Assembly (NCBI GenBank): GCA_947259105.1 | Contig: CAMYKU010000032.1 | Span: forward strand, 1-64,000 | Direction of reading: 5' to 3' | Length of the DNA stretch: 64,000 nucleotides | Origin: an uncultured Alphaproteobacteria bacterium | Lineage (GTDB): Bacteria; Pseudomonadota; Alphaproteobacteria; UBA8366; JADFVY01 | Shown: in pieces, positions 17,587 to 26,446 of the stretch | How the letters are laid out: the number at the start of each line of letters is the position of its first letter | How positions within the stretch are numbered: the first letter of the stretch is position 1 | The notes under the pieces: generated by a model | Database searches by the model: none | What the model was told of the DNA's origin: nothing | The model's input: only the letters and a program-made list of their open reading frames with translations | Program-made: the position numbers and the translations under genes

Positions 17587-19662
17587 ATGACACCGCGCCC
17601 TTCACCGGCGGCCCTGCGGCGCCTGCTGCGCCCGAAGACGATCGCCGTGGTCGGCGGGCGCGAGGCGGAGATCGTCGCCGAACAATGCGACCGGCTGGGC
17701 TACGACGGGACGATCTGGCCGGTCAACCGCAAGCGCGACGGCATTGCCGGCCGCGCGTGTTTCGGGCGCCTGGAGGATCTGCCGGGCCCGCCCGATGCCG
17801 CATTTGTCGCCATCCCCGCGGAGCCGACCATCGAGGCCGTGGAACTGCTCGCTGCCATGGGCGCCGGCGGCGCGGTCTGTTTCGCGTCGGGCTTCCGGGA
17901 AGTCGGCGGCGAAGGCGTCGAGCGCCAGGAACGGCTGGTCGCCGCCGCCGGCCCGATGCCGATGATGGGGCCGAACTGCCACGGCTTCGTCAACTACCTG
18001 GACGGCGCGGCCCTGTGGCCGGACCAGCATGGCGGCGCGCGCACGGAACGCGGCGTGGCGCTGATCACCCAGAGCGGCAACATGGCGATCAACCTGTCCA
18101 TGCAGCAGCGCGCGCTGCCGCTGGCCCATCTGGTCACGCTGGGCAACCAGGCCATGATCGGCATTCCCGAATGCATCGAGGCTCTGGCCGGAGACGAGCG
18201 CATCACCGCCATCGGCCTGCATATCGAGGGACTGGGCGACCTCGCCGCTTTCGAACGCGCCGCCGCCACGGCGCGGGCGCGCGATATTCCGCTGGTGGCG
18301 CTGAAGACGGGCCGGTCGATCAAGGGCGCCGAGATCGCCCTCTCACATACCGCCTCGCTGGCCGGGCCGGATGGACTCTACGACGCGCTGTTCGAGCGTC
18401 TGGGCGTCGCCCGCGTCCATACCATCCCGGAATTGCTGGAGACGCTGAAGCTGCTGTCCGTCTGCGGGCCGCTGCCCGGCGCCCGCATCTGCTCGATGAG
18501 CTGCTCCGGCGGCGAGGCCTCGCTGATGGCGGACCTGGCCGAGGGCCGCGCGGTGGCGTTCCCGCCGATGGCGGCGGACCACCGCGAACGCGTCGCGGCC
18601 ACTCTGAACCGGCTGGTCAGCGTCTCCAACCCGCTGGACTACCACACCTTCATCTGGGGCCGTGAAGAGCAGCTTACCGCGACCTTCACCGCCATGATGA
18701 GCGGCGGCTACGATCTCTCGATGGTGGTGCTGGACTTCCCGCGGCGCGACCGCTGCGACGACACGGACTGGTGGTCCACCGTCAACGCCGTCGCCGGGGC
18801 CGCGCAAGCATCCGGGGGCCGCGCCGCGGTGCTGGCCAGCATGCCGGAATGCCTGCCGGAGGACGTCGGCGCGTATCTCGCCGAACGGGGCGTGGCGCCG
18901 ATGCAGGGCATGGCCGAGACGCTGACGGCGATCGAGGCGGCTGCGCAGATCGGCCGCGTGCTGGCCGACGGCGACCCCCCTGCCCTGCTGCGGCCCGGGC
19001 CGCCGGCCCATGGCGGCGCGCGGCTCTACGACGAATGGGAGTCGAAACGCATGCTGGCGGCGCACGGGCTCACCGTCCCGGACGGCGCGCTGGTCACCAC
19101 GGCGGCCGAGGCCGTCGCGGCGGCGGAAGCCCTGGGCCATCCGGTCGCGGTCAAGGCGGTGTCGGCGGAGATGGCGCACAAGACGGAACACGGCGCGGTC
19201 GCCCTGAACCTCGTCGACGCCGACGCGGTGGATGCGGCGGCGGCGAGGATGCTCCCGATCTCGGGCCGCGTCCTGGTCGAGCGGATGGTGACCGACGGAA
19301 TCGCGGAACTGATCGTCGGCGTCGACCGGGATGTGCAGTTCGGCCCCTATCTGGTGGTCGGTTTCGGCGGCGTGCTGGTGGAGCTGATCGACGACAGCCA
19401 TACGCTGCTGCTGCCGACCGACCGCGGCCGGGTGCTGGCGGCCCTGCAATCGCTCAAGACCGCGCCGATGCTGACCGGCTATCGCGGCCTGCCGCCCGCC
19501 GACCTGGACGCGGCGCTCGACGCAATCCTTGCCGTCGCGGCGTTTACCGCCGAACATGCCGACACCGTCCTGGAGCTCGACGTGAACCCGCTGATCGTCC
19601 GCGCGCAAGGCAAGGGCGCCGTCGCCGCCGACGCCCTGATCCGCCTCGCGGAGCCGGAATGA
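17587..19662 (+). CDS. Acetate--CoA ligase (ADP-forming)-family protein, fused CoA-binding and ATP-grasp domains
   Basis: LRRLLRPKTIAVVGGREAEIVAEQCDRLGYDGTIWPVN; LITQSGNMAINLSMQQ; HPVAVKAVSAEMAHKTEHGAVALNL; start ATG at 17587. Confidence 0.88.
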   Translation: MTPRPSPAALRRLLRPKTIAVVGGREAEIVAEQCDRLGYDGTIWPVNRKRDGIAGRACFGRLEDLPGPPDAAFVAIPAEPTIEAVELLAAMGAGGAVCFASGFREVGGEGVERQERLVAAAGPMPMMGPNCHGFVNYLDGAALWPDQHGGARTERGVALITQSGNMAINLSMQQRALPLAHLVTLGNQAMIGIPECIEALAGDERITAIGLHIEGLGDLAAFERAAATARARDIPLVALKTGRSIKGAEIALSHTASLAGPDGLYDALFERLGVARVHTIPELLETLKLLSVCGPLPGARICSMSCSGGEASLMADLAEGRAVAFPPMAADHRERVAATLNRLVSVSNPLDYHTFIWGREEQLTATFTAMMSGGYDLSMVVLDFPRRDRCDDTDWWSTVNAVAGAAQASGGRAAVLASMPECLPEDVGAYLAERGVAPMQGMAETLTAIEAAAQIGRVLADGDPPALLRPGPPAHGGARLYDEWESKRMLAAHGLTVPDGALVTTAAEAVAAAEALGHPVAVKAVSAEMAHKTEHGAVALNLVDADAVDAAAARMLPISGRVLVERMVTDGIAELIVGVDRDVQFGPYLVVGFGGVLVELIDDSHTLLLPTDRGRVLAALQSLKTAPMLTGYRGLPPADLDAALDAILAVAAFTAEHADTVLELDVNPLIVRAQGKGAVAADALIRLAEPE

Positions 19663-19675
19663 GGAGGATGAAGGA

Positions 19676-20458
19676 ATGACCAAACCGGTGATCATCGAGC
19701 GCCGCGGCGCGGTGCTGGACGTGACGCTCGACCGGCCGAAGGCGAACGCCATCGACGCGCCGACCAGCCGCATCATGGGCGAGGTCTTCGCCGGCTTCCG
19801 CGACGATCCGGCGCTGCGCGCCGCGATCCTGACCGGCGGCGGCGAGCGGTTCTTCAGCGCCGGCTGGGACCTCAAGGCGGCGGCCGCGGGCGAGGCGCCC
19901 GACTCCGATTACGGGGCCGGCGGCTTCGGCGGCCTGCAGGAACTGCCGGGCTTGAACAAGCCGGTCATCGCGGCGGTCAACGGCATGGCGCTGGGCGGCG
20001 GCTTCGAGCTGATGATCTCGTGCGACATCATCGTCGCCGCCGACACCGCGACCTTCGCGCTGCCGGAGATCAGCTCCGGCACCATCGCCGACGCCGCCAC
20101 GGTCAAGCTGCCGCGGCGGATTCCGTATCACGTCGCCATGGAGCTGCTGTTCACCGGCCGCTGGATGGACGCGGCGGAGGCCAAGCACTGGGGCCTCGTC
20201 AACGAGATCGTGCCGGCGGACCGGCTGATGGCGCGCGCCCGCGAGATCGCCGGCCTGCTGGCCGGCGGCCCGCCGCTGGTCTACGCCGCGATCAAGGAGG
20301 TCGACCGCGAGACCGCGCACCTGCCCGTCCAGCAGGCCATGGACATGATCAACGGCCGGAAACTCAAGACCATCGAGACCCTCTATGCGAGCGAGGACCA
20401 GCTGGAAGGCGCCAAGGCCTTCGCCGAGAAGCGCGGCCCGGTGTGGAAGGGCCGGTAG
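19676..20458 (+). CDS. caiD: Crotonobetainyl-CoA hydratase (CaiD-like)
   Basis: LDRPKANAIDAPTSRIMGEVFAGFRDDPALRAAILTGGGERFFSAGWDLKAAAAGEAPDSDYGAGGFGGLQE...FAEKRGPVWKGR closely matches E. coli CaiD as I recall it, including the PVWKGR C-terminus. Confidence 0.85.
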   Translation: MTKPVIIERRGAVLDVTLDRPKANAIDAPTSRIMGEVFAGFRDDPALRAAILTGGGERFFSAGWDLKAAAAGEAPDSDYGAGGFGGLQELPGLNKPVIAAVNGMALGGGFELMISCDIIVAADTATFALPEISSGTIADAATVKLPRRIPYHVAMELLFTGRWMDAAEAKHWGLVNEIVPADRLMARAREIAGLLAGGPPLVYAAIKEVDRETAHLPVQQAMDMINGRKLKTIETLYASEDQLEGAKAFAEKRGPVWKGR

Positions 20459-20537
20459 CACCCCGTGGCGGGCCAATGCCGTGAAACAACCCCATGCACC
20501 GGCGTTTTCTGCGGGTTTCAGCGGGCCTTCGCGGCGT

Positions 20538-21005
20538 TCACTCCGCCACCACCAGCTTGTAGTCCGGGGTCGGGTTGAGCGGGCAGGAGTAGACGTATTC
20601 GCCGGGCTTGAGCTCGATCTCGTAGTCCTTCGTCGTGCCCCTGGTCAGGCCGCCGCCGGAGACGCTGGGCAGGGTCGCGCGGCTGACGATGCCGTCGCCG
20701 CGCAGCCAGAAGCCGAGGCCGTAGGGCACGTTGCTGTTGGTCACGCGGAAGACGTACTTGCCGGGCTTCAGCGTCATCGGCGCCGCGGCGGCCAGCCGTT
20801 CCGCGCCGGTGCGCTTGTTGATCGCCTCGCAGTCGGCCTTGCTTGCCGACTTGTAGCCATGGTCCGCGCCGCCCTCGGATTCGAGGAACTGGCAGGGCGT
20901 CTGCGTCAACTCGATAACGGTGGGCTCGGCCGCCAGGGCCGGGCCTGCGAGAGCGATCGCGAGGCCCAAGGATACGACGGAACCGACGAGGGTATTGCGC
21001 TTCAT
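20538..21005 (-). CDS. Secreted cupredoxin-like small protein
   Basis: Signal peptide MKRNTLVGSVVSLGLAIALAGPALA; TLKPGKYVFRVTNSNVPYGLGFWL and IELKPGEYVYSCPLNPTPDYKLVV, cupredoxin-like beta pattern. Confidence 0.6.
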   Translation of the reverse strand: MKRNTLVGSVVSLGLAIALAGPALAAEPTVIELTQTPCQFLESEGGADHGYKSASKADCEAINKRTGAERLAAAAPMTLKPGKYVFRVTNSNVPYGLGFWLRGDGIVSRATLPSVSGGGLTRGTTKDYEIELKPGEYVYSCPLNPTPDYKLVVAE

Positions 21006-21175
21006 ACTTGTCTCCATTGCCGGGAATGCAGGGTTGACCCCGGATATGCGCCGCATCGCCGGTGCCGGCAACCAACGATGCTTCACAAATTTGTCAGCAG
21101 TCATCTGCAGGACAACGGCCGCCTCTTGCGTCAGACCCTTGAACAAATGCAGTTTCCCGGCTCCGCCGGTCGCCC

Positions 21176-21287
21176 CACCCCCTCCCCAACCCCTCCCCCG
21201 CCCAGGCGGGAGAGGGGCTAAATAGTTCGGCCAAAACGATAAAAAGCCCCTCTCCCTTGACAGGGGGAGGGGTTGGGGAGGGGGGTG
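21176..21287. repeat. Nested palindromic intergenic repeat, family A copy 1
   Basis: Outer arms 21176-21199 and 21263-21287 complementary except one extra G; inner arms gggagaggggct 21208-21219 / agcccctctccc 21245-21256. Confidence 0.85.
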
Positions 21288-21354
21288 ACGCTCGGTTTCC
21301 CGTTCCGTGCAAAGGTCTCCATGTAGAACTGGCCGTCGACCCATGCTACGGCGC

Positions 21355-21768
21355 TTATCCTTTCTGTCGCCCCCGCGGCGCCTGCACCGGGCCGCCGGCT
21401 TCCTTCCAGGCCTCGAAGCCGCCCTCGAAATGGGCGACGGGGGCAAGGCCCATGTCCTGCGCCGCCCTGGTCGCCAGCGCCGAGCGCCAGGCCACCGCGC
21501 AGTAGAACACGAAGGTCCGCTCCTCGGCGAAGAACGGCTTGTGGTAGGGGCTCTTCGGATCGATCCAGAACTCCAGCAGGCCGCGCGGCACGTGGCGCGC
21601 GCCGGGGATGCGCCCGGTCTCGGCCAGCTCGCGCACGTCGCGCACGTCGATGAACAGCACGTCGTCGCGCCCGTGCAACGCCATCGCCTCGGCGACCGTG
21701 AGGATGCGTATATTCCTGTTGGCCTCGGCGACCAGCTCCTCGACCGAGCGGGTGATGTTCTGGGTCAT
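21355..21768 (-). CDS. Rhodanese-like domain protein
   Basis: VLFIDVRDVRELAETGRIPGARHVPRGLLEF; active-site-like FVFYCAVAWRSALA. Confidence 0.88.
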   Translation of the reverse strand: MTQNITRSVEELVAEANRNIRILTVAEAMALHGRDDVLFIDVRDVRELAETGRIPGARHVPRGLLEFWIDPKSPYHKPFFAEERTFVFYCAVAWRSALATRAAQDMGLAPVAHFEGGFEAWKEAGGPVQAPRGRQKG

Positions 21769-21978
21769 GTTGCCCCGTCCTTCGGTTCTGCGTCCGGCGA
21801 TCTCTCCCCGTCCTTACCATCCCGCCAAGCCTTCACCAATGACGGATCGCAGCCCGCGAGGTCGCACGGACGAGTGGATCGCGGTATCCTGTAACGAGAT
21901 CAACCGCCGGGCAGTCGGGATGCACGATGATATCTGCGCGTCGCCGGGGAAATCGCAGATCGGAACTGGAGGTTTGAA

Positions 21979-22371
21979 ATGAGCCGAAAACTCCGCTGGT
22001 TGAAGGCGAGCTTCCTGGCCGGCGCGGTGGCCGATGTCGGCATCGGAATCCTGACGCTCATACCAAGCCGCATGGGGCAAACGGCAGTCACCTACCCGAT
22101 GGGCCTGGCCGCCACCGCGATGTTCGGCTGGGCGGTGCTGCTGGCCTGGGGATACCGGAAACCGGTCGAGAGGAAGGGCCTTCTGGCCATCACGATCTTC
22201 CCGGTCATCACCGGGCTGATGGCGACCGGCCTGTACGCGGTCGCCGCCGGCATCTTCCCGGTCGGCAGGATCGTCCCGACCTCCGCTCTCGGAATCGGGC
22301 TGATCGCCTTGATGGCATACAGCTACCTTGGCGCGCGGGATCTGGAGCGGGAGAGCGCGTCCGTCCGCTAA
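21979..22371 (+). CDS. Hypothetical membrane protein
   Basis: 130 aa with about 4 hydrophobic helices. Confidence 0.65.
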   Translation: MSRKLRWLKASFLAGAVADVGIGILTLIPSRMGQTAVTYPMGLAATAMFGWAVLLAWGYRKPVERKGLLAITIFPVITGLMATGLYAVAAGIFPVGRIVPTSALGIGLIALMAYSYLGARDLERESASVR

Positions 22372-22405
22372 CGCGATTCTGGATTGCCCGGCGCCAGCAC
22401 TGAGC

Positions 22406-22517
22406 GATCTCGCCCTTCGAGACGGGCCTGTGGCCCTCCTCAGGGTGAGGACACAGGCGTTGGAGCCTCATGCTGAGGAGGCGCGGAGCGCCGTCTCGAA
22501 GCGTGAGGTCGCGCCGC
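22406..22517. repeat. Palindromic intergenic repeat, family B copy 1
   Basis: gcctcatgctgaggaggcgcggagcgccgtctcgaagcgtgaggtcgcgcc is nearly the reverse complement of the element near 26338-26385; contains outer cttcgagacgg/ccgtctcgaag arms. Confidence 0.75.
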
Positions 22518-22543
22518 CGGTGCGGGCGTAAATTGAAAGGCAC

Positions 22544-23866
22544 CTAGCCCGCCACGCCGCGCGCCAGCCGCGGGTAATACGCCGCCAGGGTCAGGCCGCG
22601 CAGGGCGTTCATGCACAAGAGCGCGAGCCACAGGCCGTGGTTGCCCCACAGCGGCAGAAGCGTCCACAGCGCCGCGACGTAGAGCGCCGTCGTGAGGATC
22701 GCCGCGTTGCGCATCTCGTGGGTGCGGGTCGCGCCCAGGAAGATGCCGTCATAGAGATAGCACCAGACGCTGATCAGCGGCATCGCCACCGCCCAGGGCA
22801 GGTAGACGCGGGCGAGGTCCCGGACTTCCGGAATGGTCGTCAGCAGGTCGATCAGCAAACCGCCGGCCGCCGCGAAGGCCGCCGCCGTCGCCACCGCGGC
22901 GATGCCGCCCGAGCGCATCGTCGCCCGCACCGCACCGGACAGATCGGCCCGGCTGCGCCGCCCCACCGCGCCGCCGACCAGGGCCTCCGCGGCATGGGCG
23001 AAGCCGTCGAGCGCGAAGGCGGACGTCGCCACCAGGTTCAGCAGCACCGCATTGGCCGCCAGCGTCACGTCGCCCAGCGTCGCGCCGCGGTCGGTGAACA
23101 GCGCGAACGAAGTGATCAGCAGCAGGGTGCGGATGAAGATGTCGCGGTTGACCGCCAGCATGCGGCGGAACCGGGCGCCGTCGAGAATGCGGCCCCTGGC
23201 ATGCCCCTCTCCCAGCATGCCGAGCCTTTTTGCAACCAGCACGAGGCCCAGCCCCAGCGCCGCGTATTCGGCGATCAGCGTCGCCGCGGCAACACCCTCG
23301 ACACCCCACCCCAGCCCCATGACGAAGACCAGGTCGAGGGCGATGTTGAGCCCGTTCATGAAGATCTGCAGAACGAGCGGCCAGCGCGCGTTCTGCAGCC
23401 CGAAGAACCAGCCGAGCAGCACGTAATTGGCGAGCGCCGCCGGCGCCCCCCAGACCCGCACCGCATAGTAGGCCGCGCCTTCCGCCTCCACCTCGGCGCT
23501 GGCATGCAACAGCCGGAAGGCGAGCACGCCGATCGGCCCCTGCACGAGCAGCAGGACGACGCCCAGCCCGAACGCCAGCAGCAGCGCCCTTGCCAGCACC
23601 GCGCGGATTTCCGCCGGATCGCCGGCGCCCCAGGCCTGGGCCGTCGGGCCGGTCGTGCCCATGCGCAGGAAGCCGAACCCCCAATAGACGAAATTGAAGA
23701 TCAGCGCCCCGATGGCCACGCCGCCGATATAGCGCGGATCGGGCAGATGGCCGACGACGGCGGTGTCGACCATGCCGAGCAGCGGAATCGTGACGTTCGA
23801 GACGATGATCGGCCCGGCCAGCGCCCAGATCCGGCGGTTCCAGGATGGTGCGGTGGGTGCGGTCAT
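22544..23866 (-). CDS. MATE family efflux transporter
   Basis: NRRIWALAGPIIVSNVTIPLLGMVDTAVVGHL; about 12 TM helices; start MTAPTAPSW at 23866 because the longer ORF runs into a palindromic repeat. Confidence 0.88.
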   Translation of the reverse strand: MTAPTAPSWNRRIWALAGPIIVSNVTIPLLGMVDTAVVGHLPDPRYIGGVAIGALIFNFVYWGFGFLRMGTTGPTAQAWGAGDPAEIRAVLARALLLAFGLGVVLLLVQGPIGVLAFRLLHASAEVEAEGAAYYAVRVWGAPAALANYVLLGWFFGLQNARWPLVLQIFMNGLNIALDLVFVMGLGWGVEGVAAATLIAEYAALGLGLVLVAKRLGMLGEGHARGRILDGARFRRMLAVNRDIFIRTLLLITSFALFTDRGATLGDVTLAANAVLLNLVATSAFALDGFAHAAEALVGGAVGRRSRADLSGAVRATMRSGGIAAVATAAAFAAAGGLLIDLLTTIPEVRDLARVYLPWAVAMPLISVWCYLYDGIFLGATRTHEMRNAAILTTALYVAALWTLLPLWGNHGLWLALLCMNALRGLTLAAYYPRLARGVAG

Positions 23867-23889
23867 TTCTGCGTTCCCCACCGGACGCC

Positions 23890-23984
23890 CCCCCACCCAA
23901 CCCTCCCCCACCAGGGGGGAGGGCTCATAGCTTGGCCTGGCGAAATCAAGCCCTCCCCCTTGATGGGGGAGGGTTGGGTGGGGG
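23890..23984. repeat. Nested palindromic intergenic repeat, family A copy 2
   Basis: Perfect 21-bp outer arms 23890-23910 / 23964-23984 and 11-bp inner arms 23915-23925 / 23949-23959. Confidence 0.88.
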
Positions 23985-24014
23985 TGGAAATCATCGCGGC
24001 CCGAGGATAGCCGA

Positions 24015-24956
24015 TCACTCCTTACCCGCCCTCTCGTAGGCCAGCAGGGCAGCAGCCAGGTCCTCCAGCGCGGCGCCGGCCGCCTTGAACAGGGTGATCT
24101 CGTCGTCTGTCGTGCGGCCGGGATGCTTGCTGCGGCACAGATCGTAGAGATCGGCCGGGATGTCCTCGAGCTTCAGCACACCGCTTGCCAGCGGCTGCAC
24201 GAGGTCGCCGGCCTCGACGGTGGCGCCGGCGCGGGTGTCGCAGAACACGGTGGCGCGGCGGACGCAGTCGTCGTCGGCTTCGCGCATCTTCGGCGTGAAG
24301 CCGCCGATCAGGTCGAGATGCTGGCCGGGCCGCAGCCATGCCCCGTGGATCAGCGGGTCGGTCGCCAGCGTCGCGCAGGAAACGATGTCGGCCTCCGCGA
24401 CCGCCGCCTCCAGGTCCGTTGCGACCCCTGCCTCGATGCCGCCGTCGAGCGCTTCGACGACCCTCGCGGCCCGGTCCGGATTGCGGCCCCAGACCGTCAC
24501 GCGCCCGATCGGCCGCACCGCCCTGAAGGCGCCGATCTGGTTCAGCGCCATCCGTCCGGTGGCGACCACCAGCAGGTGCGCGGCATCCTTGCGGGCGAGG
24601 TAATCGGCGGCCAGCGCCGAGACCGCCGCCGTGCGCCGTACCGTCAGTTCCCCGCCGTCGATCATCGCCAGCGCCTGGCCGGTCGTGCCGTCGAACAGCA
24701 CGTAGACGCCGCTGACCGCGGGCAGGCCGCGCTCCGCATTGCCCGGGAACACGTTGACCAGCTTGACGCCGAGGTAGTGGCCGACCGTCCAGGCCGGCAT
24801 CAGCAGCGCCGTCGCATCCGGCTCGCCGGGCACCTCCACGGTGTGATGGTGGCGCAGCGGCATCACGCAGTCCTGGCGGAACATCTCCCGGATTGCGTCG
24901 ACGAGCGCGCCGAATTCCATGAAGCGCTTAACCGCTTCCGCATCGATCATCTGCAT
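24015..24956 (-). CDS. Ornithine cyclodeaminase / mu-crystallin family protein
   Basis: ALAMIDGGELTVRRTAAVSALAADYLARKDAAHLLVVATGRMALNQIGAFRAVRPIGRVTVWGRN. Confidence 0.85.
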   Translation of the reverse strand: MQMIDAEAVKRFMEFGALVDAIREMFRQDCVMPLRHHHTVEVPGEPDATALLMPAWTVGHYLGVKLVNVFPGNAERGLPAVSGVYVLFDGTTGQALAMIDGGELTVRRTAAVSALAADYLARKDAAHLLVVATGRMALNQIGAFRAVRPIGRVTVWGRNPDRAARVVEALDGGIEAGVATDLEAAVAEADIVSCATLATDPLIHGAWLRPGQHLDLIGGFTPKMREADDDCVRRATVFCDTRAGATVEAGDLVQPLASGVLKLEDIPADLYDLCRSKHPGRTTDDEITLFKAAGAALEDLAAALLAYERAGKE

Positions 24957-25101
24957 GAAATCGCATCCCCGACAACCCGGAATCGCGGCGCATCCTGCTG
25001 ATAGGCGACAGGAAAGGCAAGCCTTCCGATTGACATAGCGGAACCGGCGGCCTATCCCTCTGCGGCCTTTCGAAAGGCCCCGCGGGAAGGGGGAAGAAAC
25101 G

Positions 25102-26289
25102 ATGAGCAAGGAGAGCAAACGACCCGGCCGGCCGCAGACGCAAGCGGTTCGCGGCGGCCTGGAGCGGAGCCGGTTCCACGAGACCTCCGAGGCCATCTAC
25201 ATGACCTCGGGCTACGTCTACGAATCCGCCGAGGAGGCCGAGGCCGCCTTCAAGGGGGACGCCGAGCGTTTCATCTATTCGCGCTACGCCAACCCCACCG
25301 TGGCCATGTTCGAAGAACGCCTGCGGCTGATCGAGGGGGCGGAAGCCTGCATGGCGACGGCCAGCGGCATGGCCGCGGTGTTCGCGGCGCTGATGAGTCT
25401 CCTGAAGGCCGGCGACCGCATCGTCGCCTCGCGGGCGCTGTTCGGATCCTGCCATTTCATCGTCAACGATGTCCTGCCGCGCTACGGCGTGGCGCATGAG
25501 TTCGTCGACGGCGCCGACGCCGCGCAGTGGGAGGAAGCGCTCTCGAAACCGGCGCAGGCGGTGTTCCTCGAGACGCCCTCGAACCCGGCGCTCGAGATCA
25601 TCGACCTCGACCTGGTGTCGGAACTCGCGCACAGGGCGGGCGCCCAGGTCGTGATCGACAACGTGTTCGCAACGCCGCTGCTGCAAAGGCCGCTGGAGCG
25701 GGGCGCCGACATCGTCGTGTACTCGGCGACCAAGCACATCGACGGCCAGGGCCGGACGCTGGGCGGCGCGGTTCTGGGGCGCAAGGATTTCATCGGCGGC
25801 GAACTGAAGACCTTCCTGCGCCATACCGGGCCGGCGCTCAGCCCGTTCAACGCCTGGGTCCTGGTCAAGGGGCTGGAGACCATGGACCTGCGGGTCGACA
25901 GGATGTGCGACAGTGCGCTGGAGATCGCCCGGTTCCTCGAAGGCCACAACAGCATCAGCCGGGTCCTGTATCCCCACCTGGACAGTCATCCCCAGGCGGC
26001 GCTGGCGCGCCGCCAGATGAGCAAGGGCGGCACCATCGTGTCGTTCGAACTGGCCGGCGGCAAGGCGGCCGCCTTCGGTCTTCTGAACGGCCTGGAGATC
26101 ATCGACATCTCCAACAACCTCGGCGATTCGAAGAGCCTGGCCACCCATCCGGCCACCACCACGCACCAGCGCCTGCCCGCCGAGGAGCGCGTGCGCCTCG
26201 GCATCACCGACGGGCTGGTGCGGCTGTCGGTCGGGCTGGAGGATGTCGAGGATTTGAAGGAAGACCTCGCCCGGGCGCTGGGAACCTGA
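25102..26289 (+). CDS. metZ: O-succinylhomoserine sulfhydrylase
   Basis: PLP Cys/Met-metabolism enzyme: YSRYANPTVAMFEERL, ASGMAAVFAAL, VVYSATKHIDGQGRTLGGAVLG, SLATHPATTTHQRL. Confidence 0.9.
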   Translation: MSKESKRPGRPQTQAVRGGLERSRFHETSEAIYMTSGYVYESAEEAEAAFKGDAERFIYSRYANPTVAMFEERLRLIEGAEACMATASGMAAVFAALMSLLKAGDRIVASRALFGSCHFIVNDVLPRYGVAHEFVDGADAAQWEEALSKPAQAVFLETPSNPALEIIDLDLVSELAHRAGAQVVIDNVFATPLLQRPLERGADIVVYSATKHIDGQGRTLGGAVLGRKDFIGGELKTFLRHTGPALSPFNAWVLVKGLETMDLRVDRMCDSALEIARFLEGHNSISRVLYPHLDSHPQAALARRQMSKGGTIVSFELAGGKAAAFGLLNGLEIIDISNNLGDSKSLATHPATTTHQRLPAEERVRLGITDGLVRLSVGLEDVEDLKEDLARALGT

Positions 26290-26344
26290 AGCGCGGCACC
26301 CCCGCGGACACCCGTTATCCCCCGTGCCGGTCACTTCGGCGCGA

Positions 26345-26403
26345 CCTCATGCTTCGAGACGGCGCTCCGCGCCTCCTCGGTATGGGCGTCTCGAAGCATG
26401 AGG
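26345..26403. repeat. Palindromic intergenic repeat, family B copy 2
   Basis: Perfect 17-bp arms cctcatgcttcgagacg (26345-26361) / cgtctcgaagcatgagg (26387-26403). Confidence 0.85.
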
Positions 26404-26446
26404 CCGCCCGGTGCAGATTGCGCCATCGCTAACGGACGGAACGGCC

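Noticed and set aside
21176-23984. CRISPR array or composite transposon bounded by the palindromic repeats
   Set aside because: No regular spacers, no cas genes and no transposase; units are dispersed individual palindromes
24957-25101. SAM-II type riboswitch upstream of metZ
   Set aside because: Could not identify the conserved core or pseudoknot by eye; only a simple hairpin is visible
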